DNA from: Neoconidiobolus thromboides FSU 785 | Lineage: Eukaryota > Entomophthoromycota > Entomophthoromycetes > Entomophthorales > Neoconidiobolaceae | DNA: 64,000 nt | Direction of reading: 5' to 3' | NCBI GenBank assembly: GCA_025603075.1 | Contig: MU626296.1 | Span: 72,685-136,684, forward strand | Part shown: piece by piece, positions 26,856 through 38,480 of the stretch | Layout of the letters: each line of letters opens with the position of its first letter | How positions within the stretch are numbered: the first letter of the stretch is position 1 | The notes under the pieces: generated by a model | Database searches by the model: none | What the model was told of the DNA's origin: nothing | Seen by the model: the letters and a program-made list of their open reading frames with translations, nothing else | Translations under genes and position numbers: made by a program

Positions 26856-27367
26856 AAGCTTATTTTATTAAATGCTATATATTTTATTTGTACATTTTAG
26901 ATAAAAATAAAAATTTAATAAATTCAATTGACATAAAAAATAATTAAAGTAGTTTTATATTTAATTTCAAAAGAGCAATTTTTTTTAGATTACTCATCCA
27001 TATGGAAGATTTGGTTTATTTAAGACAATGGAGAGCATCAATATACGATACCTAAAGGAAGTCTAGAGATTCAAAAGATTCAGGATTCTTTAACAGGTAA
27101 GGCAGAACGTAACGCTTTGATCAGTAACTCCTTTTTTAATAGTCAAACTACCCTATGATCTGTTCAAGATTTGAATTTGAACCTTGGCTGAAGAAGGGAG
27201 CATACTACTACTGGGTCACCTTTCCCCAAAATAATAAATATTTAGTTTGATTATCTAATATCAATTTTATAATAAACTTTATAATTTTACCTCATAATGT
27301 TTTAAAAATAAATATACTTATAAGCAATAATAATAAAATGATGACTTTACATTTTCCTAAAGTAACT
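26856..27367. other. intergenic, with an unassigned decayed coding-like block
   Basis: The GC content rises clearly at about 27000-27230. The block reads as broken protein text on the plus strand and is listed separately. The rest is AT-rich. Confidence 0.5.
27001..27230 (+). pseudogene. unassigned coding-like remnant (or structured RNA island)
   Basis: Plus-strand frames give protein-like runs joined by frame changes and stops: MEDLVYLRQWRASIYD, then PKGSLEIQKIQDSLTGKAE, ERNALISNSFFNSQTTL, stop, SVQDLNLNLG. I recognise no family. The composition is also compatible with a non-coding RNA, since structured RNAs stand out as GC islands in such a genome, and GTTCAA...TTGAAC forms a small hairpin at about 27161-27182. 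I favour a decayed gene fragment but with low certainty. Confidence 0.25.
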
Positions 27368-27473
27368 ATATGGGGGTGTTTTTTTTGACTTCATTATTTT
27401 TTCCATTTTTCAAGCGATATTTAAGTGGAAAATTTGTTAGTAAAATTTTTAAACATAAAAATACATCCCCATA
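27368..27473 (+). mobile_element. 105-bp hairpin (MITE-like) element, copy 5
   Basis: Forward copy with both ends well kept: TATATGGGGGTG at the left and ATACATCCCCATAT at the right, core TTTTTCCATTTTTCAAGCG. Confidence 0.85.
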
Positions 27474-27558
27474 TGTTAAGTTGTCTATACAAAAATTAAA
27501 TGTTAATGTATTTGATAAATAAAAAGATTAATCTTAAATATGTTTATTTAGTAATAAT

Positions 27559-28344
27559 TTAATTCAATGTTACAGTTTGAGATGTAGTAGTAGCAGTGGC
27601 AGCTAATTTTAATTTGAAATAATCTTTATGAAGCCCACATTCTGTTTTAGTTTGATTAGCCCATCTGCCAGAACGCTCATCATTTTTATCTTTAGAAGGT
27701 GTTGTAGAATGATAATCTCCAATAGAAAGATAACCTTGATCTAATAGTGGATTATATGGGACATTATTACGTTTTACGTATTCTTCTACTTGACTAAAAG
27801 TCCAATTTGCTAATGGATTAATTTTTAATAAACCAGTAGTATCTAACTCTAAAATAGGAATTGAACTACGTTGCCCATGTTGAGATCTACGCCTACCAGT
27901 GAATACTGCGCTGACATTTAATTCATTATAAGCACGATGAGCAGGTTCAACTTTAACTAAATAATCGTATTGATCTTCATTAGACTTCCAAAGTTGAGCA
28001 CCATATTTTGATTCAAAATCACTTCGATTATTTACTTTATTTGGCTTATAAATGTTTATAGTAGCATTGTATTTTTGCTTTACTTTATTTACCAATTGTA
28101 ACGTTTCTTCAAAATGATATAAAGTATCTATAAATATTAAGTCAATTGGATGTTTGTCTGATTTATTATACTTCGAAATGATATCAGTGATAACTAACCC
28201 TGTTAACCCAAACGCTGTAGTTTGATAAAGATTTGGCAAGGTAGTGATACTCCATTCAATGATTTTTTCAGGGCTTAAATCATTTAATTGTTGATTTAAA
28301 TAAGATAAATGTTCTTTTGTAAACAAAGTTTGATTCAATGCCAT
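27559..28344 (-). CDS. MET16: phosphoadenosine phosphosulfate (PAPS) reductase
   Basis: Single exon, 261 aa, the usual size. The enzyme reduces PAPS to sulfite with thioredoxin in assimilatory sulfate reduction, feeding methionine and cysteine synthesis. Visible motifs: YQTTAFGLTGLVITDII, FIDTLYHFEET, the VFTGRRRSQHGQRS arginine loop, KINPLANWTFSQV, VPYNPLLDQGYLSIGD and the C-terminal catalytic KTECGLH (Cys near residue 236). No second cysteine pair typical of APS reductases is seen, so PAPS is the more likely substrate. Start is the first ATG. No intron. Confidence 0.95.
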   Translation of the reverse strand: MALNQTLFTKEHLSYLNQQLNDLSPEKIIEWSITTLPNLYQTTAFGLTGLVITDIISKYNKSDKHPIDLIFIDTLYHFEETLQLVNKVKQKYNATINIYKPNKVNNRSDFESKYGAQLWKSNEDQYDYLVKVEPAHRAYNELNVSAVFTGRRRSQHGQRSSIPILELDTTGLLKINPLANWTFSQVEEYVKRNNVPYNPLLDQGYLSIGDYHSTTPSKDKNDERSGRWANQTKTECGLHKDYFKLKLAATATTTSQTVTLN

Positions 28345-29780
28345 GTTAGAGAGATTGTAAATAATACTAACTATATGTTATTTTTAAATAATATAGAATA
28401 TAATAAACAAATTTAATCTAAACTCTAGTTTATTTATATTTTTTATTTATTAGTAATAATTTTCATTTGATGCCATAATGTATTAAAAGCACGCAATCTA
28501 TAAACGCTATAATTATAATCAATCAACTTTGATTCATTTGAAGTTAGGAGGGTATTAAAAGCATAATAGATCATATTTCATCATCTTAAACAAATATTAG
28601 CAATCTGTCTTATGTTTATCTTTCTTTTTAAAAGCCATGTTATAACTGTTTTCATTAATAATAGTTAATTAATAATATAGTGTCATTAATAATAGCACTA
28701 TAGCAATACGTAGAACTGTTATATAAAGTAAGTGGGTTTGTGGTATTATAAAATGTAATATAAACTATAATATTTATAAACTATAATCTAACTATTTTGA
28801 ATATTTTGAATTAGTTAGTGGTTATAGCTATAAGCAGCAAATAGATGGGGCTATATTTTTATGCTCAAGAGTTTTGCTATCAATTTTTCTGCTCAAATAG
28901 CGCTTAAAAGATGGAAAAAGTGATGAAGTCAAAAAAAACATCCTCAGATAACTGTAGTAAATATACTAAAAAGCACTATAGGAATACCAACTCAAATAAA
29001 TATTAACTTTGTATTTTTACTATATTTTTATGAATAATTTTTTAATATAATATCATTAAAACCTAAACAATGACACTTGAACTTACAAAACGCTTGCTTT
29101 TTACAAAAAGTTTAAGTTTTTCATTTTATAATATCAAATGTGTTAAAAACTAATAATAATTTTAATAATGTATGCGCCTGTCAATTTATATCTATTACAT
29201 AATAATAGATTTTGTGCGAATTTAACCAAAATTTATATCGATAAAAAACTACATGTTTTATTGGTCTTTATTTACTACTAAAGTTTATAAATAAAATTAA
29301 TATTTAAAAAAACAACTGGTATTCAAATAGCTATAAAATGATTCTGACTCCAGGTATATACAACCGAACTATTGACAATATTCAGAATTATCTACGAAAT
29401 AAAGCATATGATAGAAACATGTATTGTTATGAGTTTATTTGTATATTAATGGGAGGTCTTGGCAAAGCTTTATAGAATTGAAGATTCTACGACTGCTTTG
29501 ATTTTTATAAAGTACTTGAAGTTTCATTTAAAAAATTCAAATATTTGATAGCTTTTCAAAAAGCGAGTTAAATTTTAATTGTTGACTATTGAAAAAAATC
29601 AAAACTATGCACAAAATAATTTGATAATTTCACCAAAAATATAAAATTAATAAATAGTAAGGGGAAATTCAATTAGTAATGAATAGTTGCTTATATTTTA
29701 ATATTTGGCAAAGATAATAACATAAATAATTAGAAGTTAGATATAAAGTGTACGCGTCCTTGTTTTATGCAAATTCAGTC
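28345..29780. other. 1.4-kb gene-poor region with one hairpin element
   Basis: Includes a reverse hairpin element at 28845-28950. A short frame at 29338-29475 starts MILTPGIYNRTIDNIQNY, runs 45 codons and stops, with further coding-like text after the stop (FYDCFDFYKVLEVSFKKF). It may be another decayed gene, but I cannot assign it. Confidence 0.5.
28845..28950 (-). mobile_element. 105-bp hairpin (MITE-like) element, copy 6
   Basis: Reverse copy: GATGGGGCTATATTTTTATG at the left, core CTGCTCAAATAGCGCTTAAAAG with GATGGAAAAAGTGATGAAGTC, and end AACATCCTCAGATA. Confidence 0.85.
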
Positions 29781-29789
29781 CTTTCCATA

Positions 29790-32700
29790 GCTGATAAAGC
29801 ATATGATGTTGGTGTACTGTTCAAAATGGGGAGATTTTTAAAGATAGGTGAAGTAATATAATTTTGATTATTTTTTAAGACAAATACATAAAATTTAATT
29901 AAATGTTTGATACCTAAATCAATATTGTTTAATAATAAAATAGTAAGCTCTTATTTCAACCTTGAAACCATTTTGTTCACTTTTGTAAAATATTTGATAG
30001 CGTTAAAAAAATAGATACTGTTTTTAATTAATAGTATTTGTTTAGAAGCAAAACACTTAATGGTGACTTGAAATAATTTAATATGCTATTGGTGATAAAC
30101 AACAAAACCCTTCATATTAGTACACATTTTTTGATTTAGTTTGATCTAATTTTTGATTTATAAATTCTTCTATATGCTGTCCTTTACGAAATCCTAGTAA
30201 ATTATAACCCAATACTTTATTATTTTTTTTGATGAATGCTAATGGCTTGTGATTTCCAAGACTCCGTTTAAGAATGTACCAAAATTAATGACTTTATTTT
30301 TAGTAAGAGTTAGCAAAATAGTTTTTAAATGATCAAAGAATTGTTTTATTAGTACAAAGGCAGATAAATATCCGGCACCTATTTCATGTAAAATCTCTAT
30401 AAATTTTGAATAGAACAAGGCTTCTTTTTAATATACAATTTTGAAACAAGTGCTGTACGATTTTTTTTCGATCAAAATGATTCAAAGATCAATAATCTTT
30501 TTCTTTTATTAATCTTTTGAATACTATATTTCGATTTTGAGTATGCTGGTTAAATTCCTCAATTAGTATGTCTAACTTGACTCCATTTTTTTCTTATTCG
30601 CTTGAGTTTGCCCATTTATTTTGAGTTACTTCTTTTAATTCATTAATTTAGTCTTTATAACGCATCTTTTGATACGAATATATTATAAAGCTGTAATTGC
30701 TAAAAAAATAACATAAAACTCAGCCCCAATGTCATCTAGTAAGTCAATGCAAAATAGGCGTTTACAATTATTTATATGTAAACTTAAACTTTTCTGCTAA
30801 ACAGTACCAAATGTATTACCATTTTATATCTCTTTGCAAGTTGGGCATTATGATTATAAATTATGAGTTCTATTTGAAATCAATTAAATATAAAACAATA
30901 ATGTAATTCAATATTTCATTTATAAAATTCATTAATTGTTGGTAAATATTCTACAGTTTCGGTTTAAATATTATAAATTTGAATGAATTTATTGAACTGA
31001 GTTATTACTTCTCTTATTGAACCTAATCTATTTGATATTACATTAATATCCTTATAGTAGTATAAGCTATTTTTTGATAACATTGAAATAGTAGCATAGT
31101 TAGTTCGTTTAGTAATTTTGACTTGGTCAAGTAACTTATAAAACATAGTGTAATATCATCTGTAGCAACGGAATCAAGCATTAGGACATAGGCCTGTTTC
31201 CTTAGTTGAATTCCCCTACTCAATGCCTCTAATTGTTCTTTTGTAGCTGTAGTATAGCTTTTAACAACACTTAAATAAGTAATAAAGCCTTTAAGGATTA
31301 ACGAATCATAACTATTATTATATAGTTCTGTCATGATATATTGTGAAAAGAAAGGTATATCAATTTTATCATTATAAATACATAAATCTGTTATAAATTT
31401 ACTTAAATTCTTAAACCATGACGAGTAAGTCATCTTATCTTTTAGTTTGTGTTTACTCATATTGTCTAATTGTTAAACTATAAAATACAGATAATTTCAC
31501 TAGAATAATTGGATAAATTTACAAATAATTTAATAATTGCATCAATTTGATTTTCAAATTTCATTACATTGTCTATTAATAGCTGTATTAGCTGTATCGG
31601 ATTATGAGTTAGATAAAAACAATAAATTATAAATATATTCAAAATTATCATTGGTCGATCTTCTTAAATCCCCTAATACTAACTTTTATATATAAAATTT
31701 ACTGCATAATACATTCATTTTTTATTGCTTTTAATTCATACAAATACGCATAATTCGAAAGCCTTGTTTCAATATTAAGCTGACTTAGTATATCTCATAA
31801 TACATTATTCCGTTTTGGTTTACTGTTACAAAATGAAAGTACAGGGATAATTGATTTTATAATACTTGATAGCCAGACATTGTATACATTTTAATTTAGA
31901 TTGTTATTAGAAAGTGATATTGAGACAGTGGATAGCCTTTTGAATAAACTAAAACTCATAATGGAGTCCTAATATATCAATTAAAGGTAGTAATCCGGAT
32001 GTTGGATACTTATCGTTTATATTTCCAATTGAATTTGTTTTATATTGCTTATATAATAATTCATATTGTCTTTTGTATTTGTATTTGTATTTGTATTTGT
32101 ATTTGATGATTTATTAGCTTGTAGTTTGATGTCTATTATATAGTCTGTAGACAAAAGAGGACAACTTTCTTTAAATAAGTTAAGTGTGAAATCAATTATA
32201 TTGCTAATGAGATATGAAGTTGTGGTATCTAGACAAATACATTAGAGGTAATGAAACAACATGTACATTGCTTCTTCAAGGTATCTTAAAGTTAGTAAAC
32301 AATTTAAAAATAAATTTTATGGTTATTTTTGGGAAAAATATTTAACTTATTTAATATCTAAGTAATGTTGATTACTGAACTGATTTTAAAACCAAAATGA
32401 CAAAATATCTTACAATAGTATTGTTATTTTGTACATTTATTCTTAGTATTTCGTGAAAAATATGACTTTCCTAAATAAAGATATTAAATTTACATGATTA
32501 TTCTTAAAATAGAGATAAGTACTTGGTTTAACGTTGTAAAGTTTATTGATTTAGTCTTTAACTGTTTTATAGAATTAGCATGCTCTTTCTCTTAACCTTC
32601 TTCAGAAGCTAAAAGTTGTACACTAAAATCTAAATGTTTAAAACAAATAAATAATAATACCTCAAATTCTATATCTTTCATTTCAATTAAACCTTCTTTT

Positions 32701-33593
32701 ATTAATAAACTTATTGAATGAAAATACTCAGGCTTTAAGTCGATCTAAAAATAATTAGTATTGATTGTTATAATAATAGCTATAGCTACTTTAGCACTAC
32801 TTTTAATAATTTATATCGAGAAGATGTAATAGAAGCCAACTTTTCAGGAGATAAGTCAGAATACTTAAATAAAGAAAACAATCATAATGGGTTTGTATAA
32901 ATATAGGAAATGAATGCGTTGAAATATATATAGCTCTAAATGGGTCCATATCGAAGGTCCCTATTTTCAATTAGACATATCTATGCTTTTTATAATATTT
33001 TTTATTTATTTGTTCTTTTATGAAGTTCAAAACCTCACTTAATCTTGTTTTATCTTCAATAAGCTCAAATAAAGAAGTGATAAATGAAGAATAGTTGAAT
33101 GAGTTTCCTCGAAAGAGATTATAAGTATTGAGCATATATCTGGTAATAATCTTCGGTTTGATATAGTAAAAACAAAATAATCGTTTGCTTTAATTTCCTT
33201 TCATAATAAGTTTTTTGCTTAAATTTTTCCGAGTCTTTATCAATATCGAGAGATTTTAATGTCTTTGCTTTGCTCTTAAAAATAAGTTTTTACAACTAAT
33301 AAATTTCTATTCCTAGAATAATTAAACTAAATGTCGATATGATGAATAATAATAAATTGCCATAAATAAAACTATAAGCTCATAAAACTTTTTCTCCAAT
33401 TCAGAATCCAAAGAATCTTCAATGGTAATCATTACATCTGTTATACGATTTTTTAAATTTATTACGTTTGATTCTATCAAGTTGGATAACATTTCCTCTT
33501 CATTAGTATGTTTGTTTATATAATTCTCTAGTATAGGTTATGAGTTAAAATAGATGACACTGTCTTCTCCTGTTTCACCAGTAACCAACATGC
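29790..33593 (-). pseudogene. THO2: THO complex subunit 2 (THO2/THOC2) pseudogene
   Basis: No open frame spans this region, but minus-strand translation gives, in the right order, pieces that track THO2/THOC2: the start MLVTGETGEDSVIYFNS then a TAA; DSELEKKFYELIVLFM; LLYQTEDYYQIYAQYL then a frame change; GTFDMDPFRAIYIS (compare the family FDLDPNRVLD block) just after another TAA; SDLSPEKLASITSSRYK; PEYFHSISLLIKEGLIEMKD; THNPIQLIQLLIDNVMKFEN (family NPxxLFDYILSQIQKYDN); YSSWFKNLSKF...TATKEQLEALSRGIQLR (compare TMEQLEAMTGGEQL), the longest surviving exon at 31038-31460; INELKEVTQ; and VFKRLIKEKDYW near 30500. Intron-like GT...AG breaks survive, so it decayed in place and is not a processed retrocopy. 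THO2 works in mRNP assembly and export and is important to growth, so a working copy probably exists elsewhere. Confidence 0.8.
32074..32104. repeat. TTTGTA hexanucleotide repeat inside the THO2 pseudogene
   Basis: About five tandem TTTGTA units. On the minus strand they read as alternating Thr-Asn codons in the pseudogene frame, so the repeat may once have encoded a low-complexity loop or may have grown after inactivation. Confidence 0.8.
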
Positions 33594-33903
33594 TCAAACT
33601 TTAATTTTTAACATAATTTGGTTATTTAATAGAAGTTTTTAAGCTTATTTCATGATTTATATTCAGCTAATTTATAATCTATTTTGAACCACTATTATTG
33701 TTTTTGTAAGATTTTGATCAGATTATTATAATAGTAGCAATAAATTAATATGTTACTAATTTTAAAAAGGCATTGTATTTAATAATGAATTCAATGAAAA
33801 GTTAAATCAACAAATGATTAAAAATATATTGATTTTAAGAATTAAAATTTATATCTAAGATTGAATATATTATAAACTATTAATGCTACTTTTTGAAAAG
33901 AAT
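33594..33903. other. short intergenic region
   Basis: About 310 AT-rich bases between the pseudogene start and the AP-3 delta stop. Nothing else seen. Confidence 0.5.
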
Positions 33904-36900
33904 CTAATTCATTGAAGATAAGCTAAAGGTACAGCAACTCTCTTTCAAATACTTTGATAAGGATTGAATTAACTCTGGGTTTAAAGATCGCATTTCAAGT
34001 GCAATGCTAAGCTTATTAACAGCAGATACATTCTTATTAATCTGGTTCTTAACTAAAGCCACAATTTCTTCACCATAAATATTACGTCCTCGTAATGTAT
34101 AAGCAATGCCATTCATACTTTCAATAATCGAGAGTTTCAAAATATATTTACTTAAATGAGTTGTCACTTGGTTGAATAATTTGTAAACGTTTGATGCGCT
34201 AATGGGATGTGGTAAATCAAATTCAAGGTCAGTTCGAATAGAAGATGAGAAATTTTGTGGGTTTTCTTGCATCATTTCTGCAAACTCATCTGGGTTCATG
34301 TCATTGATTCTATGTGGCGGTAACATTAAACTTGAAGGTAATATACTTATTTGGAAATTGGTTGATTTACGCGTAGCAAAATCATTCTAATAAAATTTTA
34401 GCTTATTTGTTATTATAAAATACTTAATAAACTACTCACTCCTGTAAAATAACCTAGTGACACTGATAATTCGACCATTTCATTAAAATTAGTTATACTT
34501 GTAGGCGATATTCTTATGGATAAGCTTGATTGTCTTCCAGGTTGAGTTGAGGTCGCTAGCTTAGCTGTATTCCATAAATCAATACCATAAACCTTTAATG
34601 GAGGTTCATTAAATACTAATTCTGAGTCGTTGATAATCATTTCTTCAGATAAATTGACTAATCTAAAATGTATTAATGTTCCTGCATCTTCTAAAGCAGA
34701 AGGTCCGCTTCCTTCCAACTCATAAACTAAGCGTAGTTCTTCATTTTCAACACCAACCTTTTCTTCATTAATTCTAGGAAATTCAAATAAAATGTCAGCT
34801 AATGGTGTTACAGGCATTGAGCTTGATTCATCTATGAAATCATCTTTCTTTTTTGTGCTTTTTGATTTCTTTTTAGTTTTCTTAACTTTCTCTTTATTCA
34901 AATTTGAAGTTAATGGGTCTAAGTCTATTAACGAAGTTTGATTATCTTCTTTTTTAGGCTCCTTCGCTTTCTTCTTCTTTTTCTTTGTTTTTTCTTTCTT
35001 TCCTTCAGCTTTCAAAAGCTCATGTTGCTGAGCACGTAATTGGTTGGGGCTCTTATAAGCCTCAATCTGTGGTAGCTTTTCATTTTTCTTTAAAGGAGTT
35101 ACTAAATCAATGGATGCCAATGCTACTTCTGAGCTATCTTTAACACCATTCTTGGATTCTTCATCTGAGACATTCACCCCTTCTGGCATTTCCTCTTTAT
35201 CTATGATAGCTGGCTCTACCTCTTGTGCTATACGATTTATTCCATTATTTTTAATTTTACTACCTTTTTTAATATTTTTTCCTATTTTGATTGATTCAAG
35301 GAGTGATTTAGATGTCCAGCCTGTCGAGTCCTGATTAATTTCAAGATTTACTATTGGAATCGAATCAACATCAGGTAATAGTGAGTCATTATTTTCATCA
35401 TCGCTCTTTGCATCTATATAAAATGGATCATTTTTCATCCTTTGCTTCCTTTGTTTCCGCTGTTTACTATTATTAATGTTTTTATCTTTCTTAGAATCAA
35501 TTAACTTGGACTTTTCTCCAGAAAGTTCATTAAACAAATCATCATCATCTGGTATTGGAGAGAATATTGCTTTTCTAGAATTGAAGTCAACATTTGATCC
35601 TGGTAAAGAAGGAAGTGAGGCCTTTGGAGGAGGCTCAAATAGCCAAGGGTCCAAATCAAGCCCTTCTGGGAGTGGGACTTTAGATTGAGCCTTTGCAGCT
35701 ACAGCATTTAACTCATAAATTTGAAATAAAACTTCCATATCTTTTAAGATATTGAATTTAGGTGGAGATAAATTAAGATGCTCATTAATTAAATTTAACA
35801 GTTGAGATATATTACAAGCCTACAACAATAGTTAGTATATGTTTATATTTGTTAAATCAAAATAGTACTCTTTCCTGAACTTCTAGATCTGGTGAAAGAG
35901 TGAAGGGCTTAATGCCATTTAACATTTCGCTAACTCCTTCGACTATTGAATCTTTTGAAGACTCAAATCCGTTTTCGTTTTGAAGACCCATAGCATGCGA
36001 TATAAATATTTTAGCAGAGGATTGAATATAGACAGCTTGTACTTCATAGCTCAAGTTACTTAATCTATTATCAAAGATGCTTTTTATTAAAATCCCAGGA
36101 GAAAGTAAATGTCTTTAAGATAATTAGCTTTTAACAATTTAATTTTATAATGAATTACTTTGAATATTCTCCAATAATTAATGAGGCTGATTTTAATACT
36201 TCTGAATTTGTTTCAGGCAAATGAGCATTATTATATAGTGATTGATCAGAAATAAGTCGAGTCTAAAATTTTAATTAATTTAATTGAATATAAATATTAT
36301 TTACCATCATTTTGACTGAATATGGTCGTACAGACTTGACTCTAACAGAAACATCGAGAAGTTGCTCAGCTAAAATGGATCCAACTGCAACTTTAGAAAC
36401 ATAAACTAAATCAAGGAGAGTTGCGATATACCATTCAAAATTAGTAATATTAATGTAAGTTTGCTTTGAGCACATCTCTATAATTGCTTCAACGACTATA
36501 CGACGGTAAATTGGGTCAGAGTTGTACTGCCATGTCCCTTGCTGGGTATTTGATATTACTACTTTGCCTCCAGGCGATCCAATTTCATTAGCTTCATCTC
36601 CAATCAAAAGGCCAATAAGCTTTTTAACTGTATTAATCAATGAATTTTTGGTTACCATTTTAGCAAGAAGATCGATGGATCTTATTCTTATACTGTAATC
36701 AAAATCATCAACACAAGAAAGCACTAAACCACCATGTTCTAATACTAACTCAGGATAAAGTGGTTGAAACTTTTCTAAAGCAAGGATTCCTATGTACTTT
36801 AAATTTTGATCCTGGTCTTCTAAAAAACACCTGAGCTTATTTGAGCACATTTTTGCAAGCTCTTGTGATGCTTCATTTTGAGTATCATTTAAAAAACCAC

Positions 36901-37945
36901 CAGTAATCACTGTATAAATACATTCATATAATAATGACATTGCAGGCGTAGTTTCAATGATTGATCTTAATGGCTGCAAAAGTTTTTTGACTAAACGCGG
37001 TTCATGTGGTGTTAGTGAAGCAAATAATTTTACAATTTTAATTAACATCCAATTATTATTAGAAGTCGTAAGTAAACGATATAAAGTTGGAACTAAAGGA
37101 AGATAACTCTGAGGTGATTTGCGAGACAATTCGCAAATCACATTGACCGCAGAAGTAACAACAGCTTTATTAAGTTTTAGTAATGTTTTGAGTTTTCATG
37201 TTAAAATATATATACTTACACTGGTCTTGGTCCTCCAATTTTTCTTTTAGTTTTGGAAAACAAACACGTAAACCTTCTGGAAATTTTAAAAATACCTTAT
37301 AAAGAGCTAAAGAAGCTCTTTTTCTTACATAACTTCGTGAATGAGATAATAAATTTAAAAGATCTTGACAAAGGAACTGCGCAAGGTCAGGAGTTAAAAA
37401 TTGAGATAACCCATTAATTGCGATCCCAACCTCAAAATAACGTGGCGATGTTAAATCCTTTTGATTTTTTATTTAACTTGTAACTACCATTTTTAAAATT
37501 GTTACCTTTTTAAGTTGATTAGTGGCAAGCATTAAAACCTCTGTATCTTGGCGAAAAGATTGAGTACCAGCTAAATAACCGATCCTTTTGTATGTTAAAT
37601 TAGGGGAGGATATTACTTCAACTACATGAAATGAAGCCCAACCATAATCATAGCCGAACATTTGTAACTAAATAATAAATCTATTGAAATAAAATTTATA
37701 ATAAAAATTACGTAGGCTAGTTTTGAGATTGCGGCAGCTTTATAATCCATATCATCTGTTTTAAGTTCTTTCCTTATTTCTTCAATACATTTTAAGATGT
37801 ACTCTTTTTCATTCTTTTTGTGGGCCCTTATGCCTTTTATAAGGTCATTTAATGACTTTTCAAACATTTTACTTTTAATAGAATTGAAATTTAAAAGCTT
37901 TATTTTGACTATTTCATCATTATTTTGGTCATTGCTTTCTATCAT
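33904..37945 (-). CDS. APL5: AP-3 adaptor complex delta subunit
   Basis: Eight exons on the minus strand (37712..37945, 37506..37667, 37220..37457, 36305..37164, 36159..36262, 35869..36112, 34440..35819, 33904..34386) give about 1234 aa. AP-3 delta is the large subunit of the adaptor that moves cargo from Golgi/endosome to the vacuole. The N-terminal trunk is highly conserved: MFEKSLNDLIKGIRAHK, LQMFGYDYGWASFHVVEV, KRIGYLAGTQSF, TNQLKKDLTSP, VNVICELSRKSPQSYLPL, NNWMLIKIVKLFASLTPHEP and MSLLYECIYTVITGG. A WLFEPPP motif follows the trunk, then a long charged, lysine-rich hinge (KKKKKKAKEPKKED) and a C-terminal ear-like domain. Translation from the first ATG (37945) adds about 25 residues before the usual MFEK start; the internal Met is an alternative. 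The gene is divergent from the golgin gene, 535 bases away. Confidence 0.95.
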
Positions 37946-38480
37946 TGGCTCCTCAGCTTACTAAATTTGTACATTTGTCAGTTTATTATTTAATAGCCAC
38001 ATTATATATCAAACAATAATAAGGTTTTACGAAATATTTGATAATAATAATTATATTTTATAACAAAATAATTACAATGAAAATATATTAGTCTAAATAG
38101 TTTAAGACTAGTTTTTGGTGGCTATTTGCTGTAAAACAATTTAATAAAGTTAAAATAGATAAGAAATAACTGTATTTAATTTTGGGTATATGCTATTATT
38201 TAAATAGTTATAATAATGATAAACTATTATATGTTTTAAATTATAATTCATAAGAGTTTCATTATAAAAATTAATAAAATGGTCTATAAGGTATTTATAA
38301 ATACAAAATAATCAACGATAACCTTTGTATTTTTGGAGAATAGTTAATTTATCAACCTATTATGATTTTTAGTAAGCCAAAATTTTAAACCAAATCATTT
38401 AATCATTTTTAAAAAATATAAAAGTTTTGTTCAAAGTTTTATTAAATAATATCAAATTTATTTTCAACTAAAAAAAGCGA
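37946..38480. other. divergent promoter region of APL5 and the golgin gene
   Basis: 535 AT-rich bases separate the two starts. No conserved site recognised. Shared control of the two trafficking genes is possible but not shown. Confidence 0.5.

Noticed and set aside
27160-27240. tRNA gene on the minus strand
   Set aside because: A-box-like and B-box-like strings occur (GTGACCCAGTAG, GGTTCAAATTC), but the T-arm and acceptor stems cannot pair.
30000-33593. TAA read as a sense codon (alternative genetic code)
   Set aside because: TAA and TAG end RBX1, ARPC5, MCM3, PUP1 and others exactly where the families end, and the THO2 relic also has frame changes, so decay is the simpler reading.
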